NCBI GenBank assembly: GCA_016280975.1
Contig: JAEEHU010000012.1
Location: forward strand, 1-43,268
Source: Acholeplasmatales bacterium
GTDB taxonomy: Bacteria; Bacillota_I; Bacilli_A; Acholeplasmatales; Anaeroplasmataceae
Reading direction: 5' to 3'
Length of the DNA stretch: 43,268 nucleotides
Positions 11,001-17,868 of this stretch are shown here, piece after piece. Within the stretch, counting starts at the first letter, position 1. Each line of letters starts with the position of its first letter. Position numbers and translations under genes: made by a program. The notes beneath the pieces were generated by a model, which did no database searches, had not been told where the DNA came from, and worked only from the letters and a program-made list of their open reading frames with translations.

Positions 11001-14000
11001 ACACCATTTGTAATATGTAAGATATAAGTTCCTACATCTTCTAATGATGCAATTATTGCTGATGGGTCAAGAGCAGTAGTAATATAGATATTAAATTCAC
11101 TATTATCTAATACTACATTATTAAATGTAATAACAGGAGTAACATCTATTGGACTTCCTGTCTTAGCATAATTATCATCAAGTCCTGTTATAACTGCATC
11201 ATCTAAGCTTGCTTGATTAATTGTCCAGTCAACGTCAATTGTTGCATTATTTGTTGTAGCCCACTTAGTATTTGATGTATCAGTTAATACTAAAGTTACT
11301 TGATATGTAGCAGCATTTGTTTGAGTGTATGCTGGATTATTAAGCTCAAAGTCATTAGATGTAATAGTTGGTGCTTGAGCAGTTGCATTATAAGTTACAC
11401 TTTCAAGAGTAGGTGTAGCTATTTCTTTTTTGTTTATTGTAAAGTTTTTGATAGTAGAACTTCTGAAATTACCTATACCTGTAATAGTAACCTTTGCAGT
11501 ACCTGCATTTATATTATTTTCATATGTTAATTCATAATCAGTATCTTTTACTAATGTATGTGTACCAAGAGTAACTGTAATATTAGGTGTTATTGCAGAA
11601 CCTGTATATGTTTGAGCTTCAATATTAGATACTGTGATAGATGCATCATAAATATCTAATTTAGAAATTGTTGTAGTTACATATTTGCCTTGTGGTGAAT
11701 CAATGTGATTTGAATCACCCATGATATAGTAGTAAATTGTATAATCACGAGGAGCATTTCCTGTTGGAATAGTAGTAGAATAGTTATCTTGATTATCTAG
11801 TGAATAATAGATATCTCCACCTATAGCTTCTGGACTATTTACAATTAGCGCTTGATTCTCCATAGTATAAACAAGATTTGTGCCCTCTGGCTCAGTTTGA
11901 TAATCAGATTGAGCCTTAGCAATTGTTACAGTTATACTATCTATTTCAGATGATTCATGATCAGTATCTGCATCAATATAGAAGTAAACTGTATATTCGT
12001 CTGCATTTGTTCTAGTTGGAATAGTAGTTGTAAATCCACTTTCCTCAGATAATGAGTATTTAATAGAACCACAAGAAGTAGTACCTCCTGTAACTAGTTC
12101 TTGAGCACTGCCGTTATAAATTAATTCATTAGCTTCAGGTAATGTATCGAATGTAGCTATTGGCTTTAATATAACAACATCTACATATGCAACATCAACA
12201 TCATTGTAATTTTCATCACCTTGAATGAAATAGTATACTCTATATTTTCCAGCTAGTTTTTTTGTAGGAATAGTCTCTTCATAAACTCCAACTTCAGTTA
12301 GAGAGTACTTAAATGTTCCGGCATTTGTTGTACCTGGAGTAATTAACTCTAAATCATCACCATTTTCTCTTAAATTCTCTTTAGGAGTTGGTGCTGTATA
12401 TGTTGGATTTGCCTTTACGATATTAAATATAAGTGTTAATTCACCACTAAAGTTACCCTTACCAGTAATAGTAATAGTAGCTTCACCAATTGCTATATTA
12501 TTTGCATAAGCGATTGTGTAATCAGTATCAAGAACTAAATCATTAGTATCCCATGATAAAGATACACTTGGTTGTATTTCTTGACTAGTGTAAGGTTTAT
12601 CGCTATCATCAAAACTTGAAATCAATGTATCATCAAGTTCTTTAGGATTAATAACGAACTCATAAGTCTTATCTTCAGTAGAATCGTCATTCCAACAAGT
12701 ATTTGTCTTATCAGTAAGTGAAATAGTAACTGTGTAATTACCAGCATCAGTTTTTACATTATTTGTAATAGTATAATCGTCAGATTCTGCTAAATCATAA
12801 GTTACGTTTTCTCCGTTGTTATATGTATAAGCCATATTAGATGGAGCAGGGATTTCAATTTGTTTTTGGTTAATAACAAATACGAATTCTTTATCTTCTG
12901 TAGTACCATCGCTCCACTTAGTATTTGTTTTATCCTTTAGTGAAACAGTTACTGTGTACTCACCAGCATCAGTTTTTACATTATTTGTAATAGTATAATC
13001 GTCAGATTCAACTAACTCATATGTGATTTCTTCGCCAGTATAAGTATATGTAGCTGTAGGAGCTATAGGAGCTTCAATTTCTCTAGGATTAATAACAAAT
13101 GCGAATGTCTTATCCTCTGTAGTACCATCGCTCCACTTAGTATTGTTCTTATCCTTTAGTGAAACGATTACTGTATATGTACCTGCATCAGTCTTCTTAT
13201 TATTAGTAATAGTATAATAATCAGACTCAGCAAGTTCATATGTTAATTCACTACCTGTATAAGTATAAGTTGCAGTTGATGCAGAAGGAGCTTCAATCTC
13301 CTTTGGATTGATAGTGAATGTATATGTCTTATCCTCAGTTGTATTATCACTCCAACAAGTATTTGTCTTATCAGTAAGCGAAATAGTAACTTGATAAGTA
13401 TCCGCATCAGTCTTCTTATTATTAGTAATAGTATAATAGCTTGATTCAACTAAATCATAAGTTATTTCACTACCTGTGTAAGTATATGCCATATTTGATG
13501 GGGCAGGTATTTCTATTTTCTTTTGAGTAATATTGAATTCAATTGATTTAGAATCCTTATAATTACCCTTACCAGTAATAGTAACTGTACCCTTACCAGC
13601 ATTTATATTATCACCATAAGTGATATCATAATCAGTTGCGTTAAGTCCCTGAACAGTTATATCTGGAGTAAGCTTGCTTCCTGAATATACCTGATCTGGA
13701 ATAGCAGCTATTGTTGCGATATCAGTAATTGATTTTCTACCAATTGTATATTGATATCTTAAATCATTACTATTTCCACTTGTAGCCCACTTATAATTTA
13801 TAGTATCTACTAAATGAATAAGAGCTTCATAAGTACCAGCATTAGTTTGTGTATTTTCAGATATTTGATATAGTTGGTTATCGGCAACTGTATAAGTTAT
13901 AGCCGCGCCAGTATAATCAAATGAGTTATTACCTGGGTCTGGTTCTAATACACCCTTCTTATCAATAGTAAATGTATATTTTATATCTTCGCTATTTTTA

Positions 14001-14281
14001 GTATTTTTCCAAGCATATTTATTTTTGTCCTTAAGTGAGATTACTACCTCATAGCTTCCAGCATTAGTTTGCTTATTGCCTGAAACTGTATAGAAGTCAC
14101 TAGGGACTATTGTATAAGTTTGCTCTTCGCCATTATAAGTGTAGTTAATTGTATCCTCAACTGGTTCAGCAATATATGTTTTGCCACCATTTACAGAAAC
14201 TATAACTACAGCTGTAGTAGTACCAACTACTGCACTACCTCCAATAGCTGAAAGTAAAATAATTAGCGCTTTTTTAGTCAT
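5057..14281 (-). CDS. 3074-residue surface protein: Ig-like repeats, InlB B-repeats, DUF6273-like end
   Basis: A single uninterrupted 9.2-kb frame. It begins with a Lys-containing N-region and a hydrophobic stretch (about residues 4-30), consistent with a signal peptide or signal anchor. Residues ~35-1890 are beta-sandwich repeats of three types: ~74-residue units with DYTITNN..KTDAG..TV..SL.DK..T.W; MBG/Ig-like units with the phrase YTGSAI..(12-15 residues)..DY.(I/V).Y.NN.NAGTATVTITG; and three units with AGT(F/I)KYSL. Residues ~1895-2750 hold about ten InlB/Listeria-Bacteroides-type repeats (NGYTFIGWY, YEFKGWYQT). The end (from ~2925) has GTYSWIILDD, TLLSKTAI, DSITLLDEATY, WWLKDY and VRPLLTI, the layout of DUF6273. 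There is no LPXTG motif. Start ATG is preceded by GCGGATGTGAT, a weak ribosome-binding match. The role is probably adhesion or interaction at the cell surface (inference from families). Confidence 0.9.
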   Translation of the reverse strand: MTKKALIILLSAIGGSAVVGTTTAVVIVSVNGGKTYIAEPVEDTINYTYNGEEQTYTIVPSDFYTVSGNKQTNAGSYEVVISLKDKNKYAWKNTKNSEDIKYTFTIDKKGVLEPDPGNNSFDYTGAAITYTVADNQLYQISENTQTNAGTYEALIHLVDTINYKWATSGNSNDLRYQYTIGRKSITDIATIAAIPDQVYSGSKLTPDITVQGLNATDYDITYGDNINAGKGTVTITGKGNYKDSKSIEFNITQKKIEIPAPSNMAYTYTGSEITYDLVESSYYTITNNKKTDADTYQVTISLTDKTNTCWSDNTTEDKTYTFTINPKEIEAPSASTATYTYTGSELTYELAESDYYTITNNKKTDAGTYTVIVSLKDKNNTKWSDGTTEDKTFAFVINPREIEAPIAPTATYTYTGEEITYELVESDDYTITNNVKTDAGEYTVTVSLKDKTNTKWSDGTTEDKEFVFVINQKQIEIPAPSNMAYTYNNGENVTYDLAESDDYTITNNVKTDAGNYTVTISLTDKTNTCWNDDSTEDKTYEFVINPKELDDTLISSFDDSDKPYTSQEIQPSVSLSWDTNDLVLDTDYTIAYANNIAIGEATITITGKGNFSGELTLIFNIVKANPTYTAPTPKENLRENGDDLELITPGTTNAGTFKYSLTEVGVYEETIPTKKLAGKYRVYYFIQGDENYNDVDVAYVDVVILKPIATFDTLPEANELIYNGSAQELVTGGTTSCGSIKYSLSEESGFTTTIPTRTNADEYTVYFYIDADTDHESSEIDSITVTIAKAQSDYQTEPEGTNLVYTMENQALIVNSPEAIGGDIYYSLDNQDNYSTTIPTGNAPRDYTIYYYIMGDSNHIDSPQGKYVTTTISKLDIYDASITVSNIEAQTYTGSAITPNITVTLGTHTLVKDTDYELTYENNINAGTAKVTITGIGNFRSSTIKNFTINKKEIATPTLESVTYNATAQAPTITSNDFELNNPAYTQTNAATYQVTLVLTDTSNTKWATTNNATIDVDWTINQASLDDAVITGLDDNYAKTGSPIDVTPVITFNNVVLDNSEFNIYITTALDPSAIIASLEDVGTYILHITNGVNLDGTYEHQFTVTADEYNISSATVTVANQTYTGSAIEPTPTVTFESSTLVLGTHYTIGNYSNNTNVGTATIQIIGMGSYVGTKNVTFEILPLSVTDASITISSVADQTYTGSAITPAITVSHNSTELTEDTDYTITYTNNINAGTATITITGIGNFTGSRTTTFTINKKQIATPTLQSVYYDATPKAPVIAANLDYELDDPTYAQTNAGNYQVTLALKDTLNTRWLDTNDSTIDVTWTINKLNINVLTFENVESAYQETINGQPITITPVIKLGTTVLDNSEFTIWYTDRSTPVVTKDPIEPGNYYIWFSGINFTGSTNLQFTINKNVYDINDTEIQAIADQTYTGTAILPDLVITHESRANPLVKGTDYTVSATSNTNVGTATITVTGIGDFKNSKQVTFTIVAKDIASADITVGDISNKTYTGSAITVLNSEIVVNQNNLLNPLINNTDYTVSYSNNVDAGTATITITGKGNYTGTITKNFTIDPKSIASATVSEIADMKYEGSPLTPKPTVTDGTTTLVKDTDYTLSYTGNTSSGNATVTITGINNYGNTKDVTFRVYLYEISDADIAAILNQAFTGSAVTPALTITHNSNPLTVNTDYTVTYTNNINASNTTNNPNLAVATIKGKGDFGGETTANFTILPKDLSKQDSLNNYVITISIPDYDYTGSVITPTITIIDTERNNNLLAPTDYAVQYDKTLQAVDTYTATISGTNNYTGSRQVTFDINSLDIADATVSPISNQAYTGNQITPTNFTVTHNNHTLTNGVDYTLSYSDNTDIGTATVTITGIGNYTGSKNVTFEIIEVVLTFNITYDIPTELQSATNPNNTTTITSTVLKTTPLDLGDLVIAVDNGYSFEGWTLGTSNTVVTEINMSNATNNATATQIENTFDLLVVAHSSLNTYNVTYSNLHDATVSSTTTFTVESNTITLPTPTNATEATFNGWTTGSIGGTSITTIPAHSVGDIEVYANWTYNEYQITYVLDGGTNDTDNVSTLTYYDRLELKAPSKTYYEFKGWYQTYNAGNYSNQITDIENITANKTIYAKWELEEYTITYNYNIQSNLVTNKNLNPTTYYYNYNEGTINLVNLIAYTYRFDGFHLDSYSGTAVTTIDTTTPANIVLYAGFTPSNTTYQTYLNNEESNAPGSVTSNMSSKVVGDEVTFTATANIGYSFLGWYNSNDQFIQADPALTFTLTTDTVVYKAKYFAYTLTYRTESSTKGSVSSNVYGATANNAIAVSANTSVTLTATTNNGYTFIGWYDTSNDSKVSSSLIYTFNMPASSIIYEARWVRVLTQSNDTTLGNVNSLNGKYVAGNNVTLTATPTTGNIFNGWYVDNALVSSNATYQTQMPDTDTIFVARFIANNVIVSNKLLGYTEDENNQITITYSDVNVTSTATPSISGSTITYTMPANNTYTFAGWWDSINNTRDLVSGETISYTCSLEAPVSTKYIYALWIDPEIMPISRNPEENGLSITKSFDIVTNGLTLTAVTNNADYNWTGWYSGANQVESGTELTLTYAQTFERLVTMNSFSGMNTSYEARWSMSGIVVQVSETPNNGQGTVSKTDNGNDTWTITATPATGYDFAYWTHNGLQYSTNATETVANNSGAYYAYFTAKTDIDYAINTKLQNYADDYYTSIPTVEHDGVSGEAVYISAPAAQTGYELTDVKVNGVTATPITEDGPNNGKYELPILGDGSSYIDFYFNLKTIDITYHYNDGTASSTVTEKYNTSTSSYALQSIANVTWYSDINLTTQVTILDVNATNTHLYACYDGNNNLSTKFDLTEMTGYYKVGIKDGSFTSSTDIIIPDYINDSPVKVVIIDNLYGENYNSITMPTYLETIEYGTYSWIILDDPSIDSVNSTSTYTLLSKTAIGNQIEYDTDGSAIDYETSTIKTVVEGLVTTYGNDSITLLDEATYTTYQSVIDANQIAEDWWLKDYFYDVDLGLWVSFMASTGLDSCNDVGRDGYVDICSVRPLLTITFKITI
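12640..13540 (-). repeat. Four near-identical tandem ~220-bp coding repeats
   Basis: Within the giant minus-strand gene, four consecutive ~74-residue Ig-like units share long near-identical stretches, with the hallmark TNT(C/K)W(S/N)D followed by TEDK. They are far more alike than the rest of the protein, indicating recent duplication or gene conversion. Earlier units of the same type (about 13,730-14,180) are divergent. Confidence 0.75.
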
Positions 14282-14317
14282 AATAAATCACATCCGCTTC
14301 TATCTATTAAAATAATT

Positions 14318-14368
14318 TTGACGTTATTTTATTGTTATTATTATATAATAATAACGAAATAAAATCAA
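14318..14368. promoter_or_regulatory. Divergent promoter region
   Basis: For the minus-strand giant gene: TTGATT (14368-14363), a 17-base spacer and TATAAT (14345-14340). For the plus strand: TTGACG (14318-14323) with overlapping TATATA/TATAAT boxes near 14342-14349. The palindromic AT core means the two promoters overlap. A second plus-strand option is TGCTAAACT at 14405-14413, closer to the gene. Confidence 0.5.
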
Positions 14369-14441
14369 ATAGTGTTAGAAACATATGGATTTTTAATGAA
14401 TTTGTGCTAAACTATTTTTGAATTTATTTTTAGGTGAAATT

Positions 14442-15281
14442 ATGGATAGATTACAAGAAATAGAAAGATCAATAATTAAAACATATAGAGGTAGACTTTG
14501 GGCTCCATTCGTTAAGGCTTTAAAGGAATATGAATTATTAAAGTCTAATGATAGGGTATGTGTATGTATATCTGGTGGAAAAGATTCAATGCTGATGGCT
14601 AAATTATTCCAAGAATTAAAAAGACATTCAGATTTTGAATTTGAGGTTAAATTCTTAGTTATGAATCCTGGATATAATGAAAGAAATTTAGAGCACATTA
14701 AAAATAACCTAGAGCTTTTAAATATACCCGCAGAAATCATAGATACAGATATCTTTGAAATTGCAAATAGCCAGGATAAAACTCCATGCTATTTATGCGC
14801 AAGAATGCGTAGAGGTGCTTTATATAAGCTTGCATCTGATTTAGGCTGTAATAAAATAGCCTTAGGACATCATTACGATGATGTAATTGAAACAACACTC
14901 ATGAATATGCTTAATGCTGGATCATTTCAAACAATGCTTCCAAAACTTCATAGTGATAATAATGAGGGTATGGAATTAATTAGACCTCTTTATTTAATCA
15001 GAGAAAAGGATGTTAAGGCTTGGGCTAAATATAATGATTTAAGATTCATTATGTGTGCATGTCGCTTTACAGAGGCTTGCTCAGTAGATAATGAAATCAA
15101 TATGAGCCAAAGATTAACAACAAAAAAGCTAATTCAAGAGCTAAAGGAAAATTATAACGAAAATGTAGAAAAAAACATCTTCGCTTCAGCCTCTAACATC
15201 AATATGAATATGATTTTAGGTTACAAAAAGGATGGAGAAAAGCATTCCTTCTTGGATGATTACGATGAGGAAGAAAAATAA
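14442..15281 (+). CDS. ttcA: TtcA-family tRNA 2-thiocytidine (C32) synthetase
   Basis: A PP-loop ATPase that activates and thiolates a tRNA base; the family member TtcA makes 2-thiocytidine at position 32. Seen: PP-loop SGGKDS at about residues 45-50, CYLC at about 117-120, GHHYDDVIET, and the later CACRF that supplies the third cysteine. These are the [4Fe-4S] ligand positions of TtcA. Length is 279 residues. I chose ATG 14442, which has AGGTGA (14432-14437) just upstream, over an in-frame TTG at 14418. A terminator follows at once, so it is probably monocistronic. A related PP-loop thiolase specificity cannot be excluded. Confidence 0.85.
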   Translation: MDRLQEIERSIIKTYRGRLWAPFVKALKEYELLKSNDRVCVCISGGKDSMLMAKLFQELKRHSDFEFEVKFLVMNPGYNERNLEHIKNNLELLNIPAEIIDTDIFEIANSQDKTPCYLCARMRRGALYKLASDLGCNKIALGHHYDDVIETTLMNMLNAGSFQTMLPKLHSDNNEGMELIRPLYLIREKDVKAWAKYNDLRFIMCACRFTEACSVDNEINMSQRLTTKKLIQELKENYNENVEKNIFASASNINMNMILGYKKDGEKHSFLDDYDEEEK

Positions 15282-15282
15282 T

Positions 15283-15312
15283 GATATCACATTTCTTTGT
15301 GATGTCTTTTTT
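15283..15312 (+). terminator. Terminator of ttcA
   Basis: GATATCACA (15283-15291) pairs with TGTGATGTC (15298-15306), one G-U pair, followed by six T. Confidence 0.85.
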
Positions 15313-15333
15313 ATCAAACCATACGAGAATACA

Positions 15334-15351
15334 CCAACCTCTTTAGGGTGG
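15334..15351 (+). repeat. IS left-end hairpin
   Basis: CCAACCT, loop CTTT, AGGGTGG: six pairs and one internal mismatch, the imperfect subterminal hairpin recognised as single-stranded DNA by Y1 transposases. Confidence 0.6.
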
Positions 15352-15383
15352 GGATGAATCGTACTATATATTATAGCAATGTA

Positions 15384-15412
15384 TTGTAAATTAACATGAA
15401 TTATGATATAAT
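15384..15412 (+). promoter_or_regulatory. Promoter of tnpA-tnpB
   Basis: TTGTAA (15384-15389), 17 bases, then TATAAT (15407-15412) with an extended TG at 15404-15405. The start codon is 40 bases further on, with GAGGT as ribosome-binding site. Confidence 0.75.
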
Positions 15413-15452
15413 ATAAGTATCAGTGGTAGTATAGAAAATCGAGGTAGATTCT

Positions 15453-15851
15453 ATGAAATTTGACACAAACAACCATTCAGTATTTAGCCTTAATTACCAT
15501 CTAGTTATGGTTGTTAAATATAGAAGAAAAGTAATAAATGATATTATATCAGATAGATTAAAGGAAATATTTGAATATATTGGTAAAACATATCATATTA
15601 CAATAGTTGAATGGAATCATGATATTGATCATGTACATGTGCTGTTTAAGGCTTGTCCTAATACTGAGATATCAAAATTCATGAATGCATATAAATCTGC
15701 ATCATCTAGACTTATTAAACAAGAATATCCAGAAATTAGAGAAAAGCTATGGAAAGAATACTTTTGGTCTAAATCATACTGTTTAATCACAACAAGTGGT
15801 GTTACTATTGATATTATTAAAGAATATATTAAAACACAAGGTGAAAAATAA
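15453..15851 (+). CDS. tnpA: IS200/IS605 TnpA, Y1 HUH transposase
   Basis: Single-strand DNA transposase that excises and inserts the element as a circle through a 5'-phosphotyrosine link. 132 residues, the normal size. The HUH motif is visible as DHVHVLF near residue 60, and the catalytic Tyr sits in KEYIKTQ near residue 126, the usual C-terminal helix. The start is ATG after GAGGTAGATTCT. The stop overlaps the tnpB start (TAATG), so the two are translationally coupled. Nothing suggests decay. Confidence 0.95.
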   Translation: MKFDTNNHSVFSLNYHLVMVVKYRRKVINDIISDRLKEIFEYIGKTYHITIVEWNHDIDHVHVLFKACPNTEISKFMNAYKSASSRLIKQEYPEIREKLWKEYFWSKSYCLITTSGVTIDIIKEYIKTQGEK

Positions 15852-17002
15852 TGAAGAAAAACAAAGCGTTTAAGTTCCGAATTTATCCTACAAGTGAACA
15901 AAAGGTGTTACTTGGTAAAACATTCGGATGTTGTCGCCTTGTTTTTAATTATTTTTTAAATTTAAGTACTAAAAAATATGATGAAGAAAAAATAACATTA
16001 AAGTATAAAGATTATGCATTAATGCTAAATGACTTAAAAAGAGAAAAAGAATTTTTAAAAGAAATAGATTCAATATCTTTACAACAAGAATTAAGACATT
16101 TAGCAGACTCTTTTAATAATTTCTTTAAATATAAAAAAGGATACCCAAAATATAAAAGAAAAGCAATGCATAATGATTCATATTCGACTATGAACGTAAA
16201 TGATAACATTGAAATATTAGATAAAAAATATATAAAATTACCAAAGATTGGTAAAGTTCAATGTAAAGTACACAGAGATATAACAAATGATTATCAATTA
16301 AAATCAGCAACTATATCTAGAGTACCATCAGGTAAATATTATGTTTCAGTATTATATGAATATGAAAAAGAGCCTATTAGTTATAAAATTGATGAATCTA
16401 AAATATTAGGACTAGATTATCAAATGAAGAATCTATTCATATCTGATAATATCATTAAGACCAATGATGATTTTTTAAAGTTATATACAAAAAATGAAAA
16501 GAGATTACAATTTTTACAAAAGACATTATCAAGAAGACAAAGACCAAATCATAAAAAAGAAATAGAATCATCAAAAAGATATGAAAAACAAAGGATTAAG
16601 GTAGCTAAGCTATTAGAATATCAAAAAAACAAGAGAATCGACTATTACAATAAATTATCAAAAGAAATAGCCAATCAATATGATATAGTTGTAATAGAAG
16701 ATATTAATATGCAAGATATGGCAAAAGAAAGCAAATTAAATAGTAAAGCTACATATGACAATGGTTTTGGAATATTTAGGAATATGCTTAAATATAAATT
16801 AGAAAATTTAGGTAAAAAGTTAATTATAGTAGATAAGTATTTTCCATCAAGTAAGCTATGTAATGTATGTGGATATAAAAATGAATTATTAGCAATAACA
16901 GATAAAACATGGGAATGTCCAAACTGTAATACAGTACATAATAGGGATATAAACGCTAGTATAAACCTTAAAAAAGAAGGATTAAGAATATATAATTCCT
17001 AA
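15851..17002 (+). CDS. tnpB: TnpB, RNA-guided nuclease of the IS605 group
   Basis: The ancestor-type of Cas12: an omega-RNA-guided DNA nuclease that cuts at a TAM plus guide match and helps keep the element at its donor site. 383 residues. RuvC residues are present: Asp in LGLDYQMKNL (~187), Glu in VVIEDINMQD (~280) and Asp in HNRDINASIN (~365). A zinc ribbon CNVC...CPNC lies between the last two. The N-terminal helix-turn-helix part FRIYPTSEQ and the conserved block FGCCRLVFNYFL are intact. The usual Gly after the first catalytic Asp motif is replaced (DYQ), which is uncommon. tnpB start overlaps the tnpA stop. Confidence 0.95.
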   Translation: MKKNKAFKFRIYPTSEQKVLLGKTFGCCRLVFNYFLNLSTKKYDEEKITLKYKDYALMLNDLKREKEFLKEIDSISLQQELRHLADSFNNFFKYKKGYPKYKRKAMHNDSYSTMNVNDNIEILDKKYIKLPKIGKVQCKVHRDITNDYQLKSATISRVPSGKYYVSVLYEYEKEPISYKIDESKILGLDYQMKNLFISDNIIKTNDDFLKLYTKNEKRLQFLQKTLSRRQRPNHKKEIESSKRYEKQRIKVAKLLEYQKNKRIDYYNKLSKEIANQYDIVVIEDINMQDMAKESKLNSKATYDNGFGIFRNMLKYKLENLGKKLIIVDKYFPSSKLCNVCGYKNELLAITDKTWECPNCNTVHNRDINASINLKKEGLRIYNS

Positions 17003-17073
17003 TCCTAAGATGAACCCTGGGACACAGGGAGATAGCTCGTTTACTGGATTCGTTAGAATTCTTGCCCGAGAAG

Positions 17074-17096
17074 CTCTCAACTTCTATAAGTGAGAG
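17074..17096 (+). repeat. IS right-end hairpin
   Basis: CTCTC + bulged A + ACTT, loop CTAT, AAGT + GAGAG. Nine pairs, followed by the presumed cleavage site GTCAC ending at 17106. Confidence 0.75.
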
Positions 17097-17108
17097 AGTA
17101 TGTCACTG

Positions 17109-17117
17109 TGATATAAT
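17109..17117 (+). promoter_or_regulatory. Extended -10 box of the thioesterase gene, abutting the IS
   Basis: TGATATAAT lies three bases beyond the inferred IS right end. Its -35 position (about 17089-17094) now falls inside the IS right-end hairpin and reads AGTGAG, a poor match, so the original -35 seems to have been displaced by the insertion. Confidence 0.65.
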
Positions 17118-17139
17118 CAAAAAGAATGCGAGTGATACT

Positions 17140-17868
17140 ATGATAATGAAAGAAGAAAAACAATATTTCATCCACGAACCATTTGTTGGGGCAGGAGATT
17201 TCCTAAGACCAGCATCTATTTTGGATTTATTCCAGGATACTGCAGCCCTACACGCTAGAAATCTTGGTATTGGCTATGATGATTTATTAAAGCTAAATCT
17301 ACTTTGGGTAGTTACTAATGTTGAGTTTGAATTAGTTGGTAAATTACCTAAATTTGGTGATGAAATAATTGTTAAAACTTGGCCTTTAGAAAAGGGCAAG
17401 CTAGAGTTTAAAAGAGAATATGAAATTACTGATTTAGAAGGTAATTTAATAATAAAGGGAATATCATCTTGGTTTACTATTGATGCGATAACTCATAGAT
17501 TGACTAAGGGTGATAAGGTTGTATATAGTGGTGAGTATTTTAATAAAACTAACTACCCAGATTATAAAAGATTTAAGATAGATACAGAAGTTGAATCATC
17601 TGAAGTATTAGAGTGGCAATATAGGGTTTTATATACAGACTTAGATCATAATAATCATATGAATAATGCAAGATATTTAGATATTATTTACAATAAGAGA
17701 TTATTGACAAATATAAGTGAATTAAAACGTATTAAAATATCATATGAGCATGAAATTTTGTATGATGAAATTATTGATATGAAATATATTAAAAATAATA
17801 AAGAACATACATTTGTTGGCTGTGTTAATGGCACTGAATGCTTTACAGTTTTAATGGAGGAAAAATAA
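17140..17868 (+). CDS. Acyl-ACP thioesterase (FatA/FatB-like, hot-dog fold)
   Basis: Releases fatty acids from acyl carrier protein. About 242 residues from ATG 17140 (GAGTGA five bases upstream); an upstream in-frame TTG at 17062 lies inside the IS and is rejected. The N-terminal hot-dog half shows DLFQDTAALHARNLG and the strand LEFKREYEI. The second half carries DLDHNNHMNNARYLD, matching the Asn-x-His-x-Asn-Asn-x-x-Tyr signature of bacterial acyl-ACP thioesterases. The stop overlaps the next start (TAATG), so it is co-transcribed with the M18 aminopeptidase. A 4-hydroxybenzoyl-CoA-type thioesterase is less likely given the length and double domain. Confidence 0.85.
   Translation: MIMKEEKQYFIHEPFVGAGDFLRPASILDLFQDTAALHARNLGIGYDDLLKLNLLWVVTNVEFELVGKLPKFGDEIIVKTWPLEKGKLEFKREYEITDLEGNLIIKGISSWFTIDAITHRLTKGDKVVYSGEYFNKTNYPDYKRFKIDTEVESSEVLEWQYRVLYTDLDHNNHMNNARYLDIIYNKRLLTNISELKRIKISYEHEILYDEIIDMKYIKNNKEHTFVGCVNGTECFTVLMEEK

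Larger units (their letters stand above)
15315..17106 (+). mobile_element. IS200/IS605-family insertion sequence, apparently complete
   Basis: Contains tnpA and tnpB in one overlapping operon, flanked by the family's irregular end hairpins. Left end: CCAACCT-CTTT-AGGGTGG (15334-15351) with one A-G mismatch. Right end: CTCTC-A-ACTT / AAGTGAGAG (17074-17096) with a bulged A, followed by GTATGTCAC. Ends are assigned by inference: left after TTTAT (15310-15314, the likely target/TAM), right after TCAC (17103-17106). No target duplication or terminal inverted repeat is expected for this family. All catalytic residues look intact in both proteins. Confidence 0.85.
16950..17122 (+). ncRNA. Candidate omega RNA of TnpB, with its guide
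   Basis: In this family the guide RNA covers the 3' end of tnpB and the right end, with the guide read from DNA just outside the element. Visible here are a CCCTG-GGACA-CAGGG hairpin just downstream of the tnpB stop and the bulged right-end hairpin at 17074-17096. The guide would begin at 17107 (TGTGATATAATC...), which is the -10 region of the next gene. The 5' end is a guess. Confidence 0.6.

Noticed and set aside
12640-13540. Regular repeats that might suggest a CRISPR array
   Set aside because: The repeats are ~220 bp, continuous and in frame inside a coding gene; there are no short identical repeats with unique spacers.
5057-14281. Open frames on other strands inside the giant repeat gene (for example 13243-13449 and 11300-11530)
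   Set aside because: They mirror the repeat composition of the real gene, lack ribosome-binding sites and encode no recognisable protein.
17062-17139. Longer N-terminus for the thioesterase from TTG 17062
   Set aside because: That stretch is the IS right end and would precede the gene's own -10 box.
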